Assembly (NCBI RefSeq): GCF_010682065.1
Contig: NZ_JAAGWG010000014.1
Location: 1-64,000, forward strand
From: Blastococcus saxobsidens
GTDB lineage: Bacteria; Actinomycetota; Actinomycetes; Mycobacteriales; Geodermatophilaceae
Direction: 5' to 3'
Length of the DNA: 64,000 nucleotides
A model generated the notes under the pieces. That model saw only the letters and a program-made list of their open reading frames with translations. It made no database searches and was not told the origin of the DNA. Shown here one piece after another: positions 1-9,869 of this stretch. The translations under genes and the position numbers were made by a program. The first letter of the stretch is position 1, and each line of letters starts with the position of its first letter.

Positions 1-2
1 TG

Positions 3-77
3 AACCGGCCCCACCTGGGCATCGGCGGACGCTCACCCATCGACCGCGTCAACAACGCAGCGGGTCAGTACACCTAG
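3..77 (+). mobile_element. C-terminal end of an IS481-type transposase (cut by window edge)
   Basis: Only the last 24 codons are inside the window. They read NRPHLGIGGR followed by SPIDRVNNAAGQYT and a stop. The RPH..L/I.G.....R..N..G.YT layout is typical of the C-terminus of IS481-family DDE transposases/integrases. The TAG stop (75-77) overlaps the stop of the opposing cyclophilin gene (74-76), so both genes end in one CTAG. No terminal inverted repeat can lie between transposase and neighbour, which argues for a remnant or a domesticated copy rather than an intact element. In mycobacteria relA precedes the cyclophilin gene, so this element may sit at that junction. The family call rests on a short stretch only. 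Confidence 0.6.
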
Positions 78-910
78 ACGACGGCCACGTCCTCGATGGT
101 CACGGTGGTGTTCGGCGTGCCGTCGCCGGGGCCCTCGACGTCCTGGATGCCGCCCTCGGCGACGCGGTCGAGGATCGCCAGGCCGGCCTCGTCGATCGTG
201 CCGACGACCGTGTACTCCGGCGGCAGCGTGACGTCGGTGAAGGTCAGGAAGAACTGGCTGCCCGTGGTGTTGGGCGCCGCCGTCTTGGCCATGGCGATCG
301 TGCCGCGGGGGTAGGTCGTGTCCGCCGTGACCTCCTCGGCGTACTTGTACGTCGGGCCGCCGGAGCCGGTGCCGGTCGGGTCGCCGCACTGCAGCAGCCC
401 GAAGGCCTCCTGGGTGACCAGCCGGTGGCAGCTGCTGCCGGCGTAGAAGTCCTGCTCGGCCAGGTAGACGAAGCTGGCGACCGCGCAGGGCGCCTTGGCC
501 CGGTCGAGGGTCAGCGTCAGGTCGCCCTCGTTGGTGGCCATGCGCAGCGTCGCGGTCCCCTCGGTGGGAGTGGCCTCCGGGGTGGGCGGGGTGCCGACGT
601 CGGTGAGGTTCGGGTTGCCGGTCTCGTCGGGGAGGTACTCGCAGGTGACCGTGCCGTCGGGGTTGGTCGTGCGGGCCGCGGACTCGGTAGCGGCCGGCGT
701 CGACGGGTCGGCGGCCTGGTCGTCGCTCTCGTCGTCGCCGGAGAAGACGCCGGTGATCAGCAGGGCGGCGCCGACCACCACGACGACGGCGAGCGCGGTG
801 AGGAGCAGGCCCAGGTTCCGGCGGCGCTTCTTGGCCAGATCGGTGCGGCGCTCCAGCTGGCGCTGCAGGTGGCGCTGCGCGGCTTCGCGGCGCTGCTTGT
901 TCGTGGGCAC
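74..910 (-). CDS. ppiB: Membrane-anchored cyclophilin-type peptidyl-prolyl cis-trans isomerase
   Basis: About 278 aa. Cyclophilin fold enzyme that isomerises Xaa-Pro bonds, probably facing the extracytoplasmic side. The N-terminus is strongly basic (KKRRR around residues 27-31), followed by one membrane helix at about 33-56 and an acidic linker. The catalytic domain shows SCHRL, GSQFFLTF and the end of the barrel PPEYTVVGTI. The GTG start at 910 is chosen because a GAGGAG ribosome site (920-925 on the plus strand) lies 9 nt upstream; longer reading frames would add a low-complexity Pro/Arg stretch. It neighbours the MBL hydrolase and hisS as Rv2582 does in M. tuberculosis (relA-ppiB-MBL-hisS order). 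The stop is shared with the opposing transposase tail. Confidence 0.88.
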   Translation of the reverse strand: MPTNKQRREAAQRHLQRQLERRTDLAKKRRRNLGLLLTALAVVVVVGAALLITGVFSGDDESDDQAADPSTPAATESAARTTNPDGTVTCEYLPDETGNPNLTDVGTPPTPEATPTEGTATLRMATNEGDLTLTLDRAKAPCAVASFVYLAEQDFYAGSSCHRLVTQEAFGLLQCGDPTGTGSGGPTYKYAEEVTADTTYPRGTIAMAKTAAPNTTGSQFFLTFTDVTLPPEYTVVGTIDEAGLAILDRVAEGGIQDVEGPGDGTPNTTVTIEDVAVV

Positions 911-1056
911 GGGTGCGGACTCCTCGGGCGGACGGGCGCGACAGGGCGGCCTCGACGGCGGTGCCGGGCGGGCCGCACCGCGCTGGTCGGGGAGGGAGTC
1001 TAGGTGGCGGGGCTGGGGAATCCCTGGCAGCACCGGGGAGCCCGGGTGCGTCCGCG

Positions 1057-1062
1057 TAACCT
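1057..1062 (+). promoter_or_regulatory. -10 box TAACCT of a probable leaderless promoter (MBL hydrolase)
   Basis: TAACCT fits the actinobacterial TANNNT -10 pattern and ends 6 nt before the GTG at 1069, with no Shine-Dalgarno sequence between. This is the spacing expected when transcription starts on the start codon. Inferred from sequence only. Confidence 0.5.
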
Positions 1063-1068
1063 GCACGG

Positions 1069-1752
1069 GTGCTCATCCGCTCCTTCCCCGCCGGCGCGTT
1101 CGGCACCAACTGCTACGCCGTCGCCTCCGGGCCGGGGGCCGAGTGCGTCGTCGTCGACCCCGGGATGGACGCCGTCGAGCCGCTGGCCCGGATGCTGGCC
1201 GACGACGGGCTGAAGCCGGTCGCCGTCGTCCTCACCCACGGACACCTGGACCACACCTTCTCGGTGCTGCCCGTCTGCGACGGCTACGACATCCCCGCCT
1301 ACCTGCACCCGTTGGACTCCGGGATGCTGTCGGACCCCGCGCGGTGGCACGGGCCGCAGCTCGCGCCGCTGATCACCGGCGTCCGGTTGCCCGACCCGTC
1401 GGAGGTGAAGAGCCTGGACGACGGCGAGGTGCTGTCGCTGGCCGGTGTCGACCTGACCGTGCGGCACGCACCCGGGCACACCCAGGGCTCGGTGATGTTC
1501 TCCCTCGACCTGGGCGAGGCTCCCGGGCTGCTCGCCGGGGACGTGCTGTTCGCCGGCTCGGTCGGCCGGGTCGACCTCCCGGGCGGCTCGTGGGACGACA
1601 TGCTCCGCTCGCTGCGCGACGTCGTGCTGCAGCTGGACGACGAGACGGTCGTGCTGCCCGGCCACGGCCCGGCGACGACGATCGGCCGCGAGCGGGCGAC
1701 CAACCCCTACCTGGCCGAGGCGGCCTCCGCCCCCAAGGGACGTGGACTGTGA
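1069..1752 (+). CDS. MBL-fold metallo-hydrolase (glyoxalase II-like)
   Basis: 227 aa. Metallo-beta-lactamase fold hydrolase of the glyoxalase II/RBBP9-like group; in vivo substrate unknown, a glutathione- or mycothiol-type thioester is possible. The binuclear metal motif THGHLDH is at residues 56-62 (H57, H59, D61, H62); further ligands lie in [15 protein letters not shown] and LPGHGP. The GTG start directly follows a TAACCT box, so translation is probably leaderless. It is followed by hisS after a 79-nt purine-rich gap, the same order as Rv2581c-hisS in mycobacteria. No truncation is seen. Confidence 0.85.
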   Translation: MLIRSFPAGAFGTNCYAVASGPGAECVVVDPGMDAVEPLARMLADDGLKPVAVVLTHGHLDHTFSVLPVCDGYDIPAYLHPLDSGMLSDPARWHGPQLAPLITGVRLPDPSEVKSLDDGEVLSLAGVDLTVRHAPGHTQGSVMFSLDLGEAPGLLAGDVLFAGSVGRVDLPGGSWDDMLRSLRDVVLQLDDETVVLPGHGPATTIGRERATNPYLAEAASAPKGRGL

Positions 1753-1755
1753 GAG

Positions 1756-1828
1756 CGACGGGGGAGCGAGCATCGCAGGGAGCGCCAGCGACCGAGGAGC
1801 GGAACGAGTCCGGAGCCGAACGGGGAGC
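1756..1828 (+). repeat. Purine-rich intergenic sequence of repeat-like composition
   Basis: The gap between the MBL gene and hisS is built from iterated GAGCG/CGAGGAGCGGAACGAG-like units. Such GAGCGA..GGAGCG tracts recur in intergenic regions of GC-rich actinobacteria. It contains the hisS ribosome site (GGGGAG, 1822-1827). Whether it is a family of dispersed repeats in this genome cannot be told from one copy. Confidence 0.3.
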
Positions 1829-1831
1829 ACT

Positions 1832-3097
1832 GTGAGCATCGGCCTGACCGCCCCCAAGGGCACCTTCGACACCCTGCCGCCGGACTCGGCGCGCTTCCTC
1901 GCCGTGCGCGACACCCTGACCGCGCCGCTGCGCCGGGCGGGTTACGGCTACGTCGAGACGCCGGTCTTCGAGGAGACCGCCGTCTTCTCCCGCGGCGTGG
2001 GCGAGTCCACCGACGTCGTGACCAAGGAGATGTACACCTTCGAGGACCGCGGCGGCCGCTCGCTCACCCTGCGCCCCGAGCTCACCGCCGGGCTGATGCG
2101 CGCCTTCATCGAGCACCGGCTGCACGACGGGGCCCTGCCGGTGAAGCTGTGGACCGTCGGCTCGGCGTTCCGCTACGAGCGCCCGCAGGCCGGCCGCTAC
2201 CGGCACTTCACCCAGGTGGACATGGAGGCTCTCGGCACCGACGACCCGGCGCTGGACGCCGAGGTGGTGGCGCTGGGCGTGCAGGGCTTCCGCGACCTGG
2301 GGCTCACCGACTTCGAGCTGCTGCTCACCTCGCTGGGCGACGCCACCTGCCGGCCGCAGTACCGCGAGCTGCTGGTGGCCTACCTGGACAAGCTGGACCT
2401 CGACGAGGAGACCCGGCGTCGCGCGGCCATCAACCCGCTGCGGGTCTTGGACGACAAACGGCCCGAGGTGCAGGCGCAGCTCGACGACGCCCCGCTGATG
2501 GTCGACCACCTCTCGGACTCCACCAGGGCGCACTACGACGCCGTCCGCCAGCACCTGACCGACCTCGGGGTGACCTGGACCGAGGCGCCGAAGCTGGTGC
2601 GCGGGCTGGACTACTACACGAAGACCACCTTCGAGTTCGTGCACAACGGGCTGGGCGCACAGTCGGCGATCGGCGGCGGCGGGCGCTACGACGGCCTCTC
2701 CGCGGCGCTCGGCGGGCCGGACGTCTCGGGCATCGGCTACGCCGTGGGCGTGGACCGGACCCTGCTCGCCGTGCAGGCCGAGGGGCTGGACGTCGGCGCG
2801 ACGGCGGGCGTCCAGGCGTTCGTCGTCCCGCTGGGCGCGGAGGCCAAGCGGCTGGCCGTCCGCCTGGTGGGGCAGCTGCGCCAGGCCGGCGTCGCCGCCG
2901 ACACCGTGTACGGCGACCGCGGGCTCAAGGGCGCGATGAAGGCGGCCGACCGGTCGGGCGCCACGCACGTCGTCGTCATCGGCGACCGCGACCTGGCCGA
3001 GGGCGTCGGCCAGCTCAAGGACATGCGCACCGGAGAGCAGCACGCCGTCCCCGTCGGTGAGCTGTTCGACCGGCTTCGTGAAAGCGTGGAGGCATGA
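1832..3097 (+). CDS. hisS: Histidine--tRNA ligase
   Basis: 421 aa, the usual size of bacterial HisRS. Class II synthetase that charges tRNA-His. Visible landmarks: N-terminal [10 protein letters not shown], motif 1 region [15 protein letters not shown], motif 2 [16 protein letters not shown], the histidine-specific [14 protein letters not shown] and AIGGGGRYD segments, motif 3 [10 protein letters not shown], and a C-terminal anticodon-binding domain from about residue 325. The GTG at 1832 is chosen because GGGGAG lies just upstream and the protein then begins like other HisRS; an in-frame extension upstream reads repeat-like DNA. It overlaps the following aldo/keto reductase by 4 nt (ATGA). 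Confidence 0.97.
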   Translation: MSIGLTAPKGTFDTLPPDSARFLAVRDTLTAPLRRAGYGYVETPVFEETAVFSRGVGESTDVVTKEMYTFEDRGGRSLTLRPELTAGLMRAFIEHRLHDGALPVKLWTVGSAFRYERPQAGRYRHFTQVDMEALGTDDPALDAEVVALGVQGFRDLGLTDFELLLTSLGDATCRPQYRELLVAYLDKLDLDEETRRRAAINPLRVLDDKRPEVQAQLDDAPLMVDHLSDSTRAHYDAVRQHLTDLGVTWTEAPKLVRGLDYYTKTTFEFVHNGLGAQSAIGGGGRYDGLSAALGGPDVSGIGYAVGVDRTLLAVQAEGLDVGATAGVQAFVVPLGAEAKRLAVRLVGQLRQAGVAADTVYGDRGLKGAMKAADRSGATHVVVIGDRDLAEGVGQLKDMRTGEQHAVPVGELFDRLRESVEA

Positions 3098-4083
3098 GCA
3101 TGGAGCAGCGACCGCTCGGACGGACCGGGGCCGATGTCAGCGTGATCGGGCTGGGCACCTGGCAGCTCGGCGGTGACTGGGGCGACGTGACCGAGGACGA
3201 CGCCGCCGACGTCCTCGACGCCGCGCTCGACGCCGGCGTCACCCTGCTGGACACCGCCGACGTCTACGGCGACGGACGCAGCGAGGAGCGGATCCGCAAG
3301 GCGCTCGCGCCCCGGGCCGACCGGCCGTTCGTGGCCACGAAGGCCGGCCGCCGCGCCGACCCGTTCACCGCCGAGCAGTACACGCCCGAGAACCTGCGGG
3401 CCTGGATCGACCGGTCGCGCCGCAACCTCGGCGTCGACACGCTGGACCTGGTGCAGCTGCACTGCCCGCCGCCGGCCGTCTACTCCGACCAGCGGGTCTA
3501 CGACGCGCTGGACGCACTCGTGGCCGACGGCGCCATCGCCGCCTACGGCGTCTCGGTGGAAACCGTCGAGGAGGGCCTGACCGCGCTGCAGCACCCGGGC
3601 GTGGCCACGATCCAGGTCATCCTCAACATCTTCCGGCGCAAGCCGCTGGAGGAGCTGCTCCCGGCCGCCCAGCGGGCGGGCGTGGGCATCCTCGCCCGGG
3701 TGCCGCTGGCCAGCGGGCTGCTGACCGGCAAGTACGACGAGTCGACGACCTTCCCGGCCGACGACCACCGCAACTTCAACCGCAACGGCGAGGCCTTCGA
3801 CGTCGGCGAGACGTTCGCCGGCGTGCCCTTCGACGTCGGCGTCTCGGCCGCCCGCGAGGTCGCCGCCATCGCCGGTGACAGCGTGCCGACCGCGGCCTTC
3901 GCGCTGCGCTGGGTCATCGACCAGCCCGGCGTCACCACCGTGATCCCCGGTGCCCGCAACGTCACGCAGGTGCGCGGCAACGTCGCGGCCGCCTCGATGG
4001 CGCCGCTGTCGGACTCCCAGCTCGCCGATCTCGAGCGGCTGTACGACGAGCGCATCCGCGCCCACGTGCACGACCGCTGGTAA
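3094..4083 (+). CDS. Aldo/keto reductase
   Basis: 329 aa. NADPH-dependent aldo/keto reductase with a (beta/alpha)8 barrel; substrate not predictable. The catalytic tetrad is visible: D and Y in [13 protein letters not shown] (about residues 53-58), K in FVATKAG, and H in VQLHCPP. The C-terminal cofactor segment [14 protein letters not shown] is present. Its start codon overlaps the hisS stop (ATGA), so translation is probably coupled to hisS. A second, separate aldo/keto reductase lies at 8973-9833. Complete, with no unusual features. Confidence 0.9.
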   Translation: MSMEQRPLGRTGADVSVIGLGTWQLGGDWGDVTEDDAADVLDAALDAGVTLLDTADVYGDGRSEERIRKALAPRADRPFVATKAGRRADPFTAEQYTPENLRAWIDRSRRNLGVDTLDLVQLHCPPPAVYSDQRVYDALDALVADGAIAAYGVSVETVEEGLTALQHPGVATIQVILNIFRRKPLEELLPAAQRAGVGILARVPLASGLLTGKYDESTTFPADDHRNFNRNGEAFDVGETFAGVPFDVGVSAAREVAAIAGDSVPTAAFALRWVIDQPGVTTVIPGARNVTQVRGNVAAASMAPLSDSQLADLERLYDERIRAHVHDRW

Positions 4084-4131
4084 CCCACCGCTGCTTCTTC
4101 GCCCACCCACCACCCCGGAAGGCAACATCCC

Positions 4132-5925
4132 GTGCTCCGCACCCACGACGCCGGCGCGCTCCGCGCGTCCGACGCCGGTACCACCGTCACCCTCGCCGGC
4201 TGGGTGGCCCGCCGCCGCGACCACGGCGGGGTGGTCTTCCTCGACCTGCGCGACGCCTCCGGGTACGTGCAGGTCGTCGTCCGCGAGGAGGAGGCCCACC
4301 ACCTGCGCAACGAGTACTGCGTGCTCGTGACCGGTGAGGTGCGCCGCCGTCCGGAGGGCAACGAGAACCCCGAGCTGCCCACCGGCGAGATCGAGGTGGC
4401 GACGTCGGAGCTGCGCGTGCTCTCGGCCTCCGCGCCGCTGCCCTTCCCGATCGAGACCGACCAGGCGGCGTCGGACGACGTCCGCTACAAGTACCGCTAC
4501 CTCGACCTGCGACGTCAGGGCCCGGCGAAGGTCCTGCGGCTGCGCTCGGAGATCAGCCGGATCGCCCGGAACGTGATGGCCGGTCACGGGTTCACCGAGG
4601 TCGAGACCCCGAACCTGACCCGGTCCACGCCGGAGGGCGCCCGCGACTTCCTCGTGCCGGTCCGCCTGCAGCAGGGCAAGTGGTACGCGTTGCCGCAGTC
4701 GCCGCAGCTGTTCAAGCAGCTGCTGATGATCGGTGGCCTGGAGCGCTACTACCAGATCGCCCGCGCCTTCCGGGACGAGGACTTCCGCGCCGACCGGCAG
4801 CCGGAGTTCACCCAGCTGGACTTCGAGATGAGCTTCGTCGACCGCGACGACGTGCTGGCCGTCGCCGAGGACGTCGTCCGCTCGCTGTGGCGCGAGCTCG
4901 CCTCCTACGAGCTGCCCGAGATCCCGCGGATGACCTACCGCGAGGCCATGGACCGCTTCGGCTCCGACAAGCCCGACCTGCGCTTCGGGGTCGAGCTGAC
5001 CGAGCTGACGTCCTACTTCGCCGAGACGCCGTTCCGCGTGTTCCAGGCGCCCTACGTGGGTGCCGTCGTCATGCCGGGCGGCGGCTCGCAGCCGCGGCGC
5101 GCGTTCGACGCCTGGCAGGACTGGGCGAAGTCCCGCGGCTACCGCGGCCTGGCCTACGTGACGATCGCCGAGGACGGCACCCTCGGCGGCCCGGTGGCCA
5201 AGAACCTCTCCGACGCCGAGCGCGAGGGCCTGGTCGAGGCCGTGGGCGCGAAGCCCGGGGACTGCGTCTTCTTCGCCGCCGGCGCCCGCCGCTCGGCCCA
5301 GGAGCTGCTGGGCGCGGCCCGCAACGAGATCGCCAAGCGCCTGGAGCTCATCACACCCGGCTCGTGGTCGTTCCTGTTCGTCGTCGACTTCCCGATGTTC
5401 GAGGAGACCGAGGACGGCGACTGGACGTTCATGCACCACCCCTTCACCTCGCCCACCCCCGAGTGGCGGGACCGGTTCGCCGAGGACAAGGGCGCGGCGC
5501 TGTCGGACGCCTACGACATGGTGATCAACGGCAACGAGGTCATGAGCGGCTCGGTCCGCATCCACGATGCCGACCTGCAGGAGCGGGTGTTCGAGACCCT
5601 CGGCATGTCGCGCGAGGAGGCCCGGGAGCGGTTCGGCTTCTTCCTGGAGGCGTTCGCCTTCGGTCCGCCGCCGCACGCCGGCGCGGCGCTGGGCTGGGAC
5701 CGGCTCACCGCGCTGCTGGCCGGCGTCGACTCCATCCGCGAGGTCATCGCCTTCCCGAAGACCGGTGCCGGCTACGACCCGCTGACCGGCGCCCCGACGC
5801 CGATCACCGCCGCGCAGCGCAAGGAGTCCGGCATCGACGCCGTTGCTGAGAAGGATGGCCTGGAGGAGCCGGCGCTGCCCGGCGTGCCCGGAGCCCCCGG
5901 CCCGACCGACCCCACGAAGCAGTAG
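4132..5925 (+). CDS. aspS: Aspartate--tRNA ligase
   Basis: 597 aa, normal for bacterial AspRS. Class IIb enzyme: N-terminal OB-fold anticodon-binding domain ([23 protein letters not shown], residues about 18-40), catalytic domain with motif 2 around [18 protein letters not shown], a GAD insertion domain (about 290-410) and motif 3 [13 protein letters not shown]. The GTG at 4132 gives the usual start of the family (LRTHDAG). Actinobacteria that lack asparaginyl-tRNA synthetase often use a non-discriminating AspRS with GatCAB; which type this is cannot be decided here. It is preceded by a short 48-nt gap. Confidence 0.97.
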   Translation: MLRTHDAGALRASDAGTTVTLAGWVARRRDHGGVVFLDLRDASGYVQVVVREEEAHHLRNEYCVLVTGEVRRRPEGNENPELPTGEIEVATSELRVLSASAPLPFPIETDQAASDDVRYKYRYLDLRRQGPAKVLRLRSEISRIARNVMAGHGFTEVETPNLTRSTPEGARDFLVPVRLQQGKWYALPQSPQLFKQLLMIGGLERYYQIARAFRDEDFRADRQPEFTQLDFEMSFVDRDDVLAVAEDVVRSLWRELASYELPEIPRMTYREAMDRFGSDKPDLRFGVELTELTSYFAETPFRVFQAPYVGAVVMPGGGSQPRRAFDAWQDWAKSRGYRGLAYVTIAEDGTLGGPVAKNLSDAEREGLVEAVGAKPGDCVFFAAGARRSAQELLGAARNEIAKRLELITPGSWSFLFVVDFPMFEETEDGDWTFMHHPFTSPTPEWRDRFAEDKGAALSDAYDMVINGNEVMSGSVRIHDADLQERVFETLGMSREEARERFGFFLEAFAFGPPPHAGAALGWDRLTALLAGVDSIREVIAFPKTGAGYDPLTGAPTPITAAQRKESGIDAVAEKDGLEEPALPGVPGAPGPTDPTKQ

Positions 5926-5938
5926 GAGCGCCGTCGAC

Positions 5939-7027
5939 ATGGCCCTGCGTGCCCGCACCCTGCTCGGTCCCGGTCCCTCGAACCCCTACCCCGAGGCGCA
6001 GGTCGCGCTGGCCCAGCCGCTGCTGGGTCACCTGGACCCCGAGTTCCTGCGGGTCCTGGACGAGACCTCCGACCGGCTCCGCCAGGTGTTCGGGACGGCG
6101 AACCGGCGCACGCTGCCGCTGTCGGCCACGGGCTCGGCGGGCATGGAGGCGGCGTTCGTCAACACCGTCGGCCCCGGCGACGTCGTCGTCGTCGCGGTCA
6201 ACGGCCTCTTCGGCCGGCGGATGACCGACGTCGCCGCACGCTGCGGCGCCGAGGTGGTCGCCGTCGAGCACGAGTGGGGGCAGCCGGTCGACGCCGAGCG
6301 CGTCCTGGCCGCGCATCCCTCGCCCAAGCTGATCGCCGCCGTGCACGCCGAGACCTCGACCGGGGTCCGCTCCGACCTGGCGCCGCTGGCCGCAGGCAAG
6401 GGCGAGGCGCTGCTGCTGGCCGACTGCGTCACCTCCCTCGGCGGCATCCCGGTGGAGCTGGACGAGTGGGGCGTGGACCTCGCCTACTCCGGCTCGCAGA
6501 AGTGCCTCGGCGTCGCGCCCGGCCTCGCGCCGTTCACGATCAACGACCGGGCCTGGGAGCGGCGGATCGAGAAGCCGCAGAGCTGGTACCTCGACCTGGG
6601 CCTCCTCGGCGGCTACGCGGGCGAGGCCGCCGGGGGTGGGCGCACCTACCACCACACGGCGCCGACCGGAATGGTCGTGTCGCTGCACGCCGGTCTCGGC
6701 CGGATCCTCGAGGAGGGGCTGGACGCCGTCCACGCCCGGCACGCCGAAGCCGGCCGCCTGCTGCACGAGGGGCTGTCCGAGCTGGGGCTGGAGCTCTTCG
6801 CCGCCGAGGGGCACCGGCTGCCGGAGCTGACCACGGTGAAGGTTCCCGACGGCGTCGACTCGGCCGCGGTCCGCACGGAGCTGCTCGAGCGGTTCGGCCT
6901 GGAGATCGGTGGCGGAGTGGGCGCCTACGCCGCCACCGTGTGGCGGATCGGGCTGATGGGCCCCAACGCCGCGCCCGACAAGGTGGCGCTGGTCCTCGCT
7001 GCCCTGCGGAGCGTCCTCGGGCGCTAG
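5939..7027 (+). CDS. Class V aminotransferase, alanine-glyoxylate/serine-pyruvate type
   Basis: 362 aa. PLP enzyme of the AGXT/serine-glyoxylate aminotransferase group, probably moving amino groups between alanine or serine and glyoxylate. It starts LLGPGPSNPYPEA, typical for the group, and shows the PLP-lysine segment SGSQKCLGVAPGLAP, the HAETSTGV segment and the cofactor-binding DCVTSLGG. ATG at 5939 is chosen over an upstream frame that would run into aspS; it lies 13 nt after the aspS stop with AGGAG at 5923-5927. Probably cotranscribed with aspS. Substrate preference is inferred from the family. Confidence 0.87.
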   Translation: MALRARTLLGPGPSNPYPEAQVALAQPLLGHLDPEFLRVLDETSDRLRQVFGTANRRTLPLSATGSAGMEAAFVNTVGPGDVVVVAVNGLFGRRMTDVAARCGAEVVAVEHEWGQPVDAERVLAAHPSPKLIAAVHAETSTGVRSDLAPLAAGKGEALLLADCVTSLGGIPVELDEWGVDLAYSGSQKCLGVAPGLAPFTINDRAWERRIEKPQSWYLDLGLLGGYAGEAAGGGRTYHHTAPTGMVVSLHAGLGRILEEGLDAVHARHAEAGRLLHEGLSELGLELFAAEGHRLPELTTVKVPDGVDSAAVRTELLERFGLEIGGGVGAYAATVWRIGLMGPNAAPDKVALVLAALRSVLGR

Positions 7028-7031
7028 TGTC
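7026..7031 (+). promoter_or_regulatory. Possible -10 box TAGTGT before the tandem membrane proteins
   Basis: TAGTGT overlaps the aminotransferase stop codon and lies 28 nt before the GTG at 7060. It fits TANNNT, but no clear -35 is visible, so it is tentative. Confidence 0.25.
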
Positions 7032-7059
7032 CCGGCACGTTCCGTAACCGGAGGTGCCC

Positions 7060-7983
7060 GTGATCGAGGATCCGCCCGCCCGCCCGGCGGCCCGGCGGCT
7101 GCCCTGGTGGGCGCTCGTCCCGCTGGCAGCCGTGGCCTGGTGGGTGGGCGGCCACCTGTTCTGGCTGCTCGGCGGGCTGCGGATGACGCCGGTCGGCGCC
7201 CGGACGGCTCTGCCGCTCGTGCCCGCCATGCTCTCGTACCTCGTCCTGGGGGCGCTGGTGGGCGGGGTGGCCGCCGGGATGCTCGGCCGGGCGACCGCGC
7301 GGCGGGGGCTCGGGGTCGCGGCGACCGCCGGAGGCACGGTCCTGGCGGTCGCGCTCGCTCTCGTGGCGACCGTGACGACGCTGCGCGAGAACGCGCCCGA
7401 CAACTTCGAGACCGAGCCCGCGGTCCTCCTGGGTCTCGGCGCCGTCGTCGTCGTGGTGTCCGCGCTCGGCTGGGGCGTGGGGGCGCTCGCCGTCCTCGGG
7501 CCCGCGGGCGCCGTGCCGGGTCTCGCAGTGCTCGCCGGGGCCGCTCCCTGGTGGTTCTCCTCGGTCGTCTCCGCCCTCGTCGGCTTCGGGTCGGCCACGA
7601 CGCTCGGCCACGCCGGACCCTGGCTCGGCGCCGCGCTGCTGGTCGCGGCCCTGCTGCTCGTCGGGTCGCGGCCGCTCTCCCGGCTCGGGTGGTGGCCGGT
7701 GGTGGTCCTCGGGGCGTGGCTGGTCTCCCCGGCGCTGACGGCGGCGAGCTATCTCGAGCAGTTGCTGCGTCCCGGCTACGGGCTGCCCCGCACGTTGCCG
7801 GACTCGCTCTCCGCCGCGTGGGACGTGTTCGGCCTGGCGTCGATGCCGGGGCAGCGGGACCTGGCGCCCTGGCTGGCGGCGGTCGCGGTGGCCGCGGTGC
7901 TGACCGTCGTGCTCCCGCGGATCCGGCCGTCGGCGCCCCTACGGCTGGAGCGCCAGGAGGAGGTGACCGGTGTCGTCGGCTGA
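7060..7983 (+). CDS. Polytopic membrane protein, tandem paralogue 1
   Basis: About 307 aa, not recognised as a named family. It consists of repeated hydrophobic segments (about seven membrane helices), with a short cytoplasmic N-terminus (VIEDPPARPAARR) and a basic C-terminus. GTG at 7060 is preferred because GGAGG (7050-7054) lies 5 nt upstream; the GTG at 7054 would overlap that site. The next gene is clearly related: both show A-L-(V/L)-G-G-V-x-A-G, then V-S-x-L-G-W-G-x-G, then an R-P-(L/V)-S-R-L segment, in the same order. The genes overlap by 14 nt, so they probably form a co-translated pair. Function unknown. Confidence 0.65.
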   Translation: MIEDPPARPAARRLPWWALVPLAAVAWWVGGHLFWLLGGLRMTPVGARTALPLVPAMLSYLVLGALVGGVAAGMLGRATARRGLGVAATAGGTVLAVALALVATVTTLRENAPDNFETEPAVLLGLGAVVVVVSALGWGVGALAVLGPAGAVPGLAVLAGAAPWWFSSVVSALVGFGSATTLGHAGPWLGAALLVAALLLVGSRPLSRLGWWPVVVLGAWLVSPALTAASYLEQLLRPGYGLPRTLPDSLSAAWDVFGLASMPGQRDLAPWLAAVAVAAVLTVVLPRIRPSAPLRLERQEEVTGVVG

Positions 7984-8962
7984 GCCCGACGCGCGAGATC
8001 GGTCGTCGGCCTCGACGCGCACCGGCGCTGCGCTCCACGAGGTGAGCCCGGAGCGGGCGGCCCGGGTCGGCGACCGGGTCCTGCTCGTCCTGCTCGTTCC
8101 GCTCGCCGCCCTCACGTGGTGGTTCGTCAGCTCCCTCCCGGCGCTGCTGGAGCGCATGTTCGCGGTGCTGGAGGGCCTGGGGCGGGTCGGGGGAGGGGTG
8201 ACCGGCCCCGAACCCGGGCTGCTCGCACTGCCGTTGCTCGGCTGGCCGCCCACCTTCGTCTCGGGAGCGCTGCTCGGCGGGGTGCTCGCCGGCCTGCTGG
8301 CCCGGCCGGCGGATCCGGCCCGCCGGCGGGCGGCGGCGGGCGCGACCGTCGGCGGGGTCCTCGCGGGGCTCGTCGTCGTGCTCGCGCAGGCCTTCGCCGA
8401 GCTGGACGAGGCCGCGACGTCCCCGTTCACGCCGTGGTCCGGGACGGCGATGGCGGTCACCCTGGTGCTGGTGTCGTTGCTGGGCTGGGGAGCGGGCACC
8501 GGTGCGCTGGGCGGTCGCACGGGCACGGGGATCGCCCTCGGGGTGGTGGCCGGGACGCTGCCGGCCTGGTTGGCCGGCTCCGCGTTCGCCGTGCTCGGCC
8601 CGGGCTCGCTCGGACCCGGGTTCGACCTGGGCTGGACCACGTGGATCGGGGTGGCCGTCCTCGTCGGAGCGCTGGTGACGGTCGGGCTGCGACCGGTCTC
8701 CCGGCTCGCGCGCTGGCTCCTCGTCGTCGGGGTGGCGTGGACGGCGCTGCCGCTGGCCTGGTCCCTCCAGGTACTCGTCCCCACCGTCGTGAACTCGACC
8801 GGAACCGGCCCGATGGGTGGTCGGCTGCCGTCGCCGTGGCAGGTGCTCCAGGACGCACTGCTGGATGGACCCGGCCGGCCGCTCCCGTTGGTCGCGGCCC
8901 TCGTGGTGGCGGCCGGCATCGCGGCGGTCCGCGCACGGGCTGCCGCTCCGCCGGGCCGCTAG
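7970..8962 (+). CDS. Polytopic membrane protein, tandem paralogue 2
   Basis: 330 aa. Predicted membrane protein with about seven helices and a longer hydrophilic N-terminal tail of about 40 residues. The GTG start at 7970 lies inside the end of the previous gene and is preceded by AGGAGG. The middle of the protein aligns by eye to paralogue 1 ([44 protein letters not shown]), showing a local duplication. It carries no catalytic motif. The gene ends convergent with the aldo/keto reductase, 10 nt apart. Function unknown. Confidence 0.65.
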   Translation: MSSAEPDARDRSSASTRTGAALHEVSPERAARVGDRVLLVLLVPLAALTWWFVSSLPALLERMFAVLEGLGRVGGGVTGPEPGLLALPLLGWPPTFVSGALLGGVLAGLLARPADPARRRAAAGATVGGVLAGLVVVLAQAFAELDEAATSPFTPWSGTAMAVTLVLVSLLGWGAGTGALGGRTGTGIALGVVAGTLPAWLAGSAFAVLGPGSLGPGFDLGWTTWIGVAVLVGALVTVGLRPVSRLARWLLVVGVAWTALPLAWSLQVLVPTVVNSTGTGPMGGRLPSPWQVLQDALLDGPGRPLPLVAALVVAAGIAAVRARAAAPPGR

Positions 8963-8972
8963 CCGGGGAGGA

Positions 8973-9833
8973 TCACGCGCCGTCCAGGCGCGCCAGCTGG
9001 TCGGGGGACAGCTCGAGCGCGGCGGCCGCGGCGGAGTCGGTGATCGAGGTCGCCCGCGAGGCGCCCGGGATCGGGACGACCGTGTCGCTCTGCGCCAGGT
9101 GCCAGGCCAGCGTCACCCGGTACACCGAGACGGCCAGCTCGTCGGCGACCTCGGCGAACGCCGGCGCGGTCGAGTCCAGCGAGCCTGCCGCGCCCACCCC
9201 GCCGAAGGGGCTCCACGGCAGGAACGCGAGCCCGTGCGCCGCGCAGTGCGCCAGCTCGTCGGCCGAGGAGCGCCATCCCGGCGAGAACTGGTTCTGCACG
9301 CTGACCAGCGCCTCGCCGACGATGGACCGGGCGACGTCGATCTGCGCGATGTCGGCGTTGGAGATGCCGACCATCCGGACCAGCCCGTCGTCGGCCAACT
9401 GCCGCAGCGCACCCATGGAGTCCTCCCACGGCGTGGCCGGGTCGGGCCGGTGGAACTGGTACAGCCCGATCGCGTCGACGCACAGCCGCCGCAGCGACGC
9501 CTCGCACGCCCGCCGCAGGTAGGCCGGCGACCCGTCCAGCTCCCAGTCGGTGCCGCGCCGGGTGTGCCCGCCCTTGGTGGCGACCAGCACCGACGACGGA
9601 TCGCCGCCGTAGGAGCGCAGCGCCGCGGCGACGAGCGACTCGTTGTGGCCGAACTCCGCCTCGTCGCGGGAGTAGGCGTCCGCGGTGTCGATCAGCGTGA
9701 CGCCGGCGTCCAGCGCCGCGTGCACCACGGCGATCGCGTCGTCCTGGGGCGGCCGGGGGTCCTTGGTGGACAGGGGCATCGCGCCCAGTCCGATGGCGCT
9801 CACGGTCGCGTTCCCGATGCGTCGCTGCTGCAT
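8973..9833 (-). CDS. Aldo/keto reductase
   Basis: 286 aa, shorter than the first aldo/keto reductase of the window. Catalytic residues are visible: D and Y in [15 protein letters not shown] in VLVATKGG, H in GLYQFHRPD; the C-terminal [12 protein letters not shown] cofactor segment is present. ATG at 9833 gives a normal start ([17 protein letters not shown]); the frame stays open far upstream through rarA antisense, which is not coding. It is divergent from rarA, with only 36 nt between the starts, so the promoters must overlap. Substrate unknown. Confidence 0.88.
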   Translation of the reverse strand: MQQRRIGNATVSAIGLGAMPLSTKDPRPPQDDAIAVVHAALDAGVTLIDTADAYSRDEAEFGHNESLVAAALRSYGGDPSSVLVATKGGHTRRGTDWELDGSPAYLRRACEASLRRLCVDAIGLYQFHRPDPATPWEDSMGALRQLADDGLVRMVGISNADIAQIDVARSIVGEALVSVQNQFSPGWRSSADELAHCAAHGLAFLPWSPFGGVGAAGSLDSTAPAFAEVADELAVSVYRVTLAWHLAQSDTVVPIPGASRATSITDSAAAAALELSPDQLARLDGA

Positions 9834-9855
9834 GAAGGACGTCGTGCCCCGCGGG

Positions 9856-9861
9856 TAGCGT
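9856..9861 (+). promoter_or_regulatory. -10 box TAGCGT of a probable leaderless promoter (rarA)
   Basis: TAGCGT ends 8 nt before the GTG of rarA at 9870. No ribosome site lies between, as expected for leaderless transcription. Position and spacing are seen directly; use is inferred. Confidence 0.45.
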
Positions 9862-9869
9862 TCCCACCC

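Noticed and set aside
2737..5958. Very long open frame on the minus strand over hisS, the aldo/keto reductase and aspS
   Set aside because: Arg/Gly/His/Leu-rich translation without any domain; it is the antisense shadow of high-GC coding sequence.
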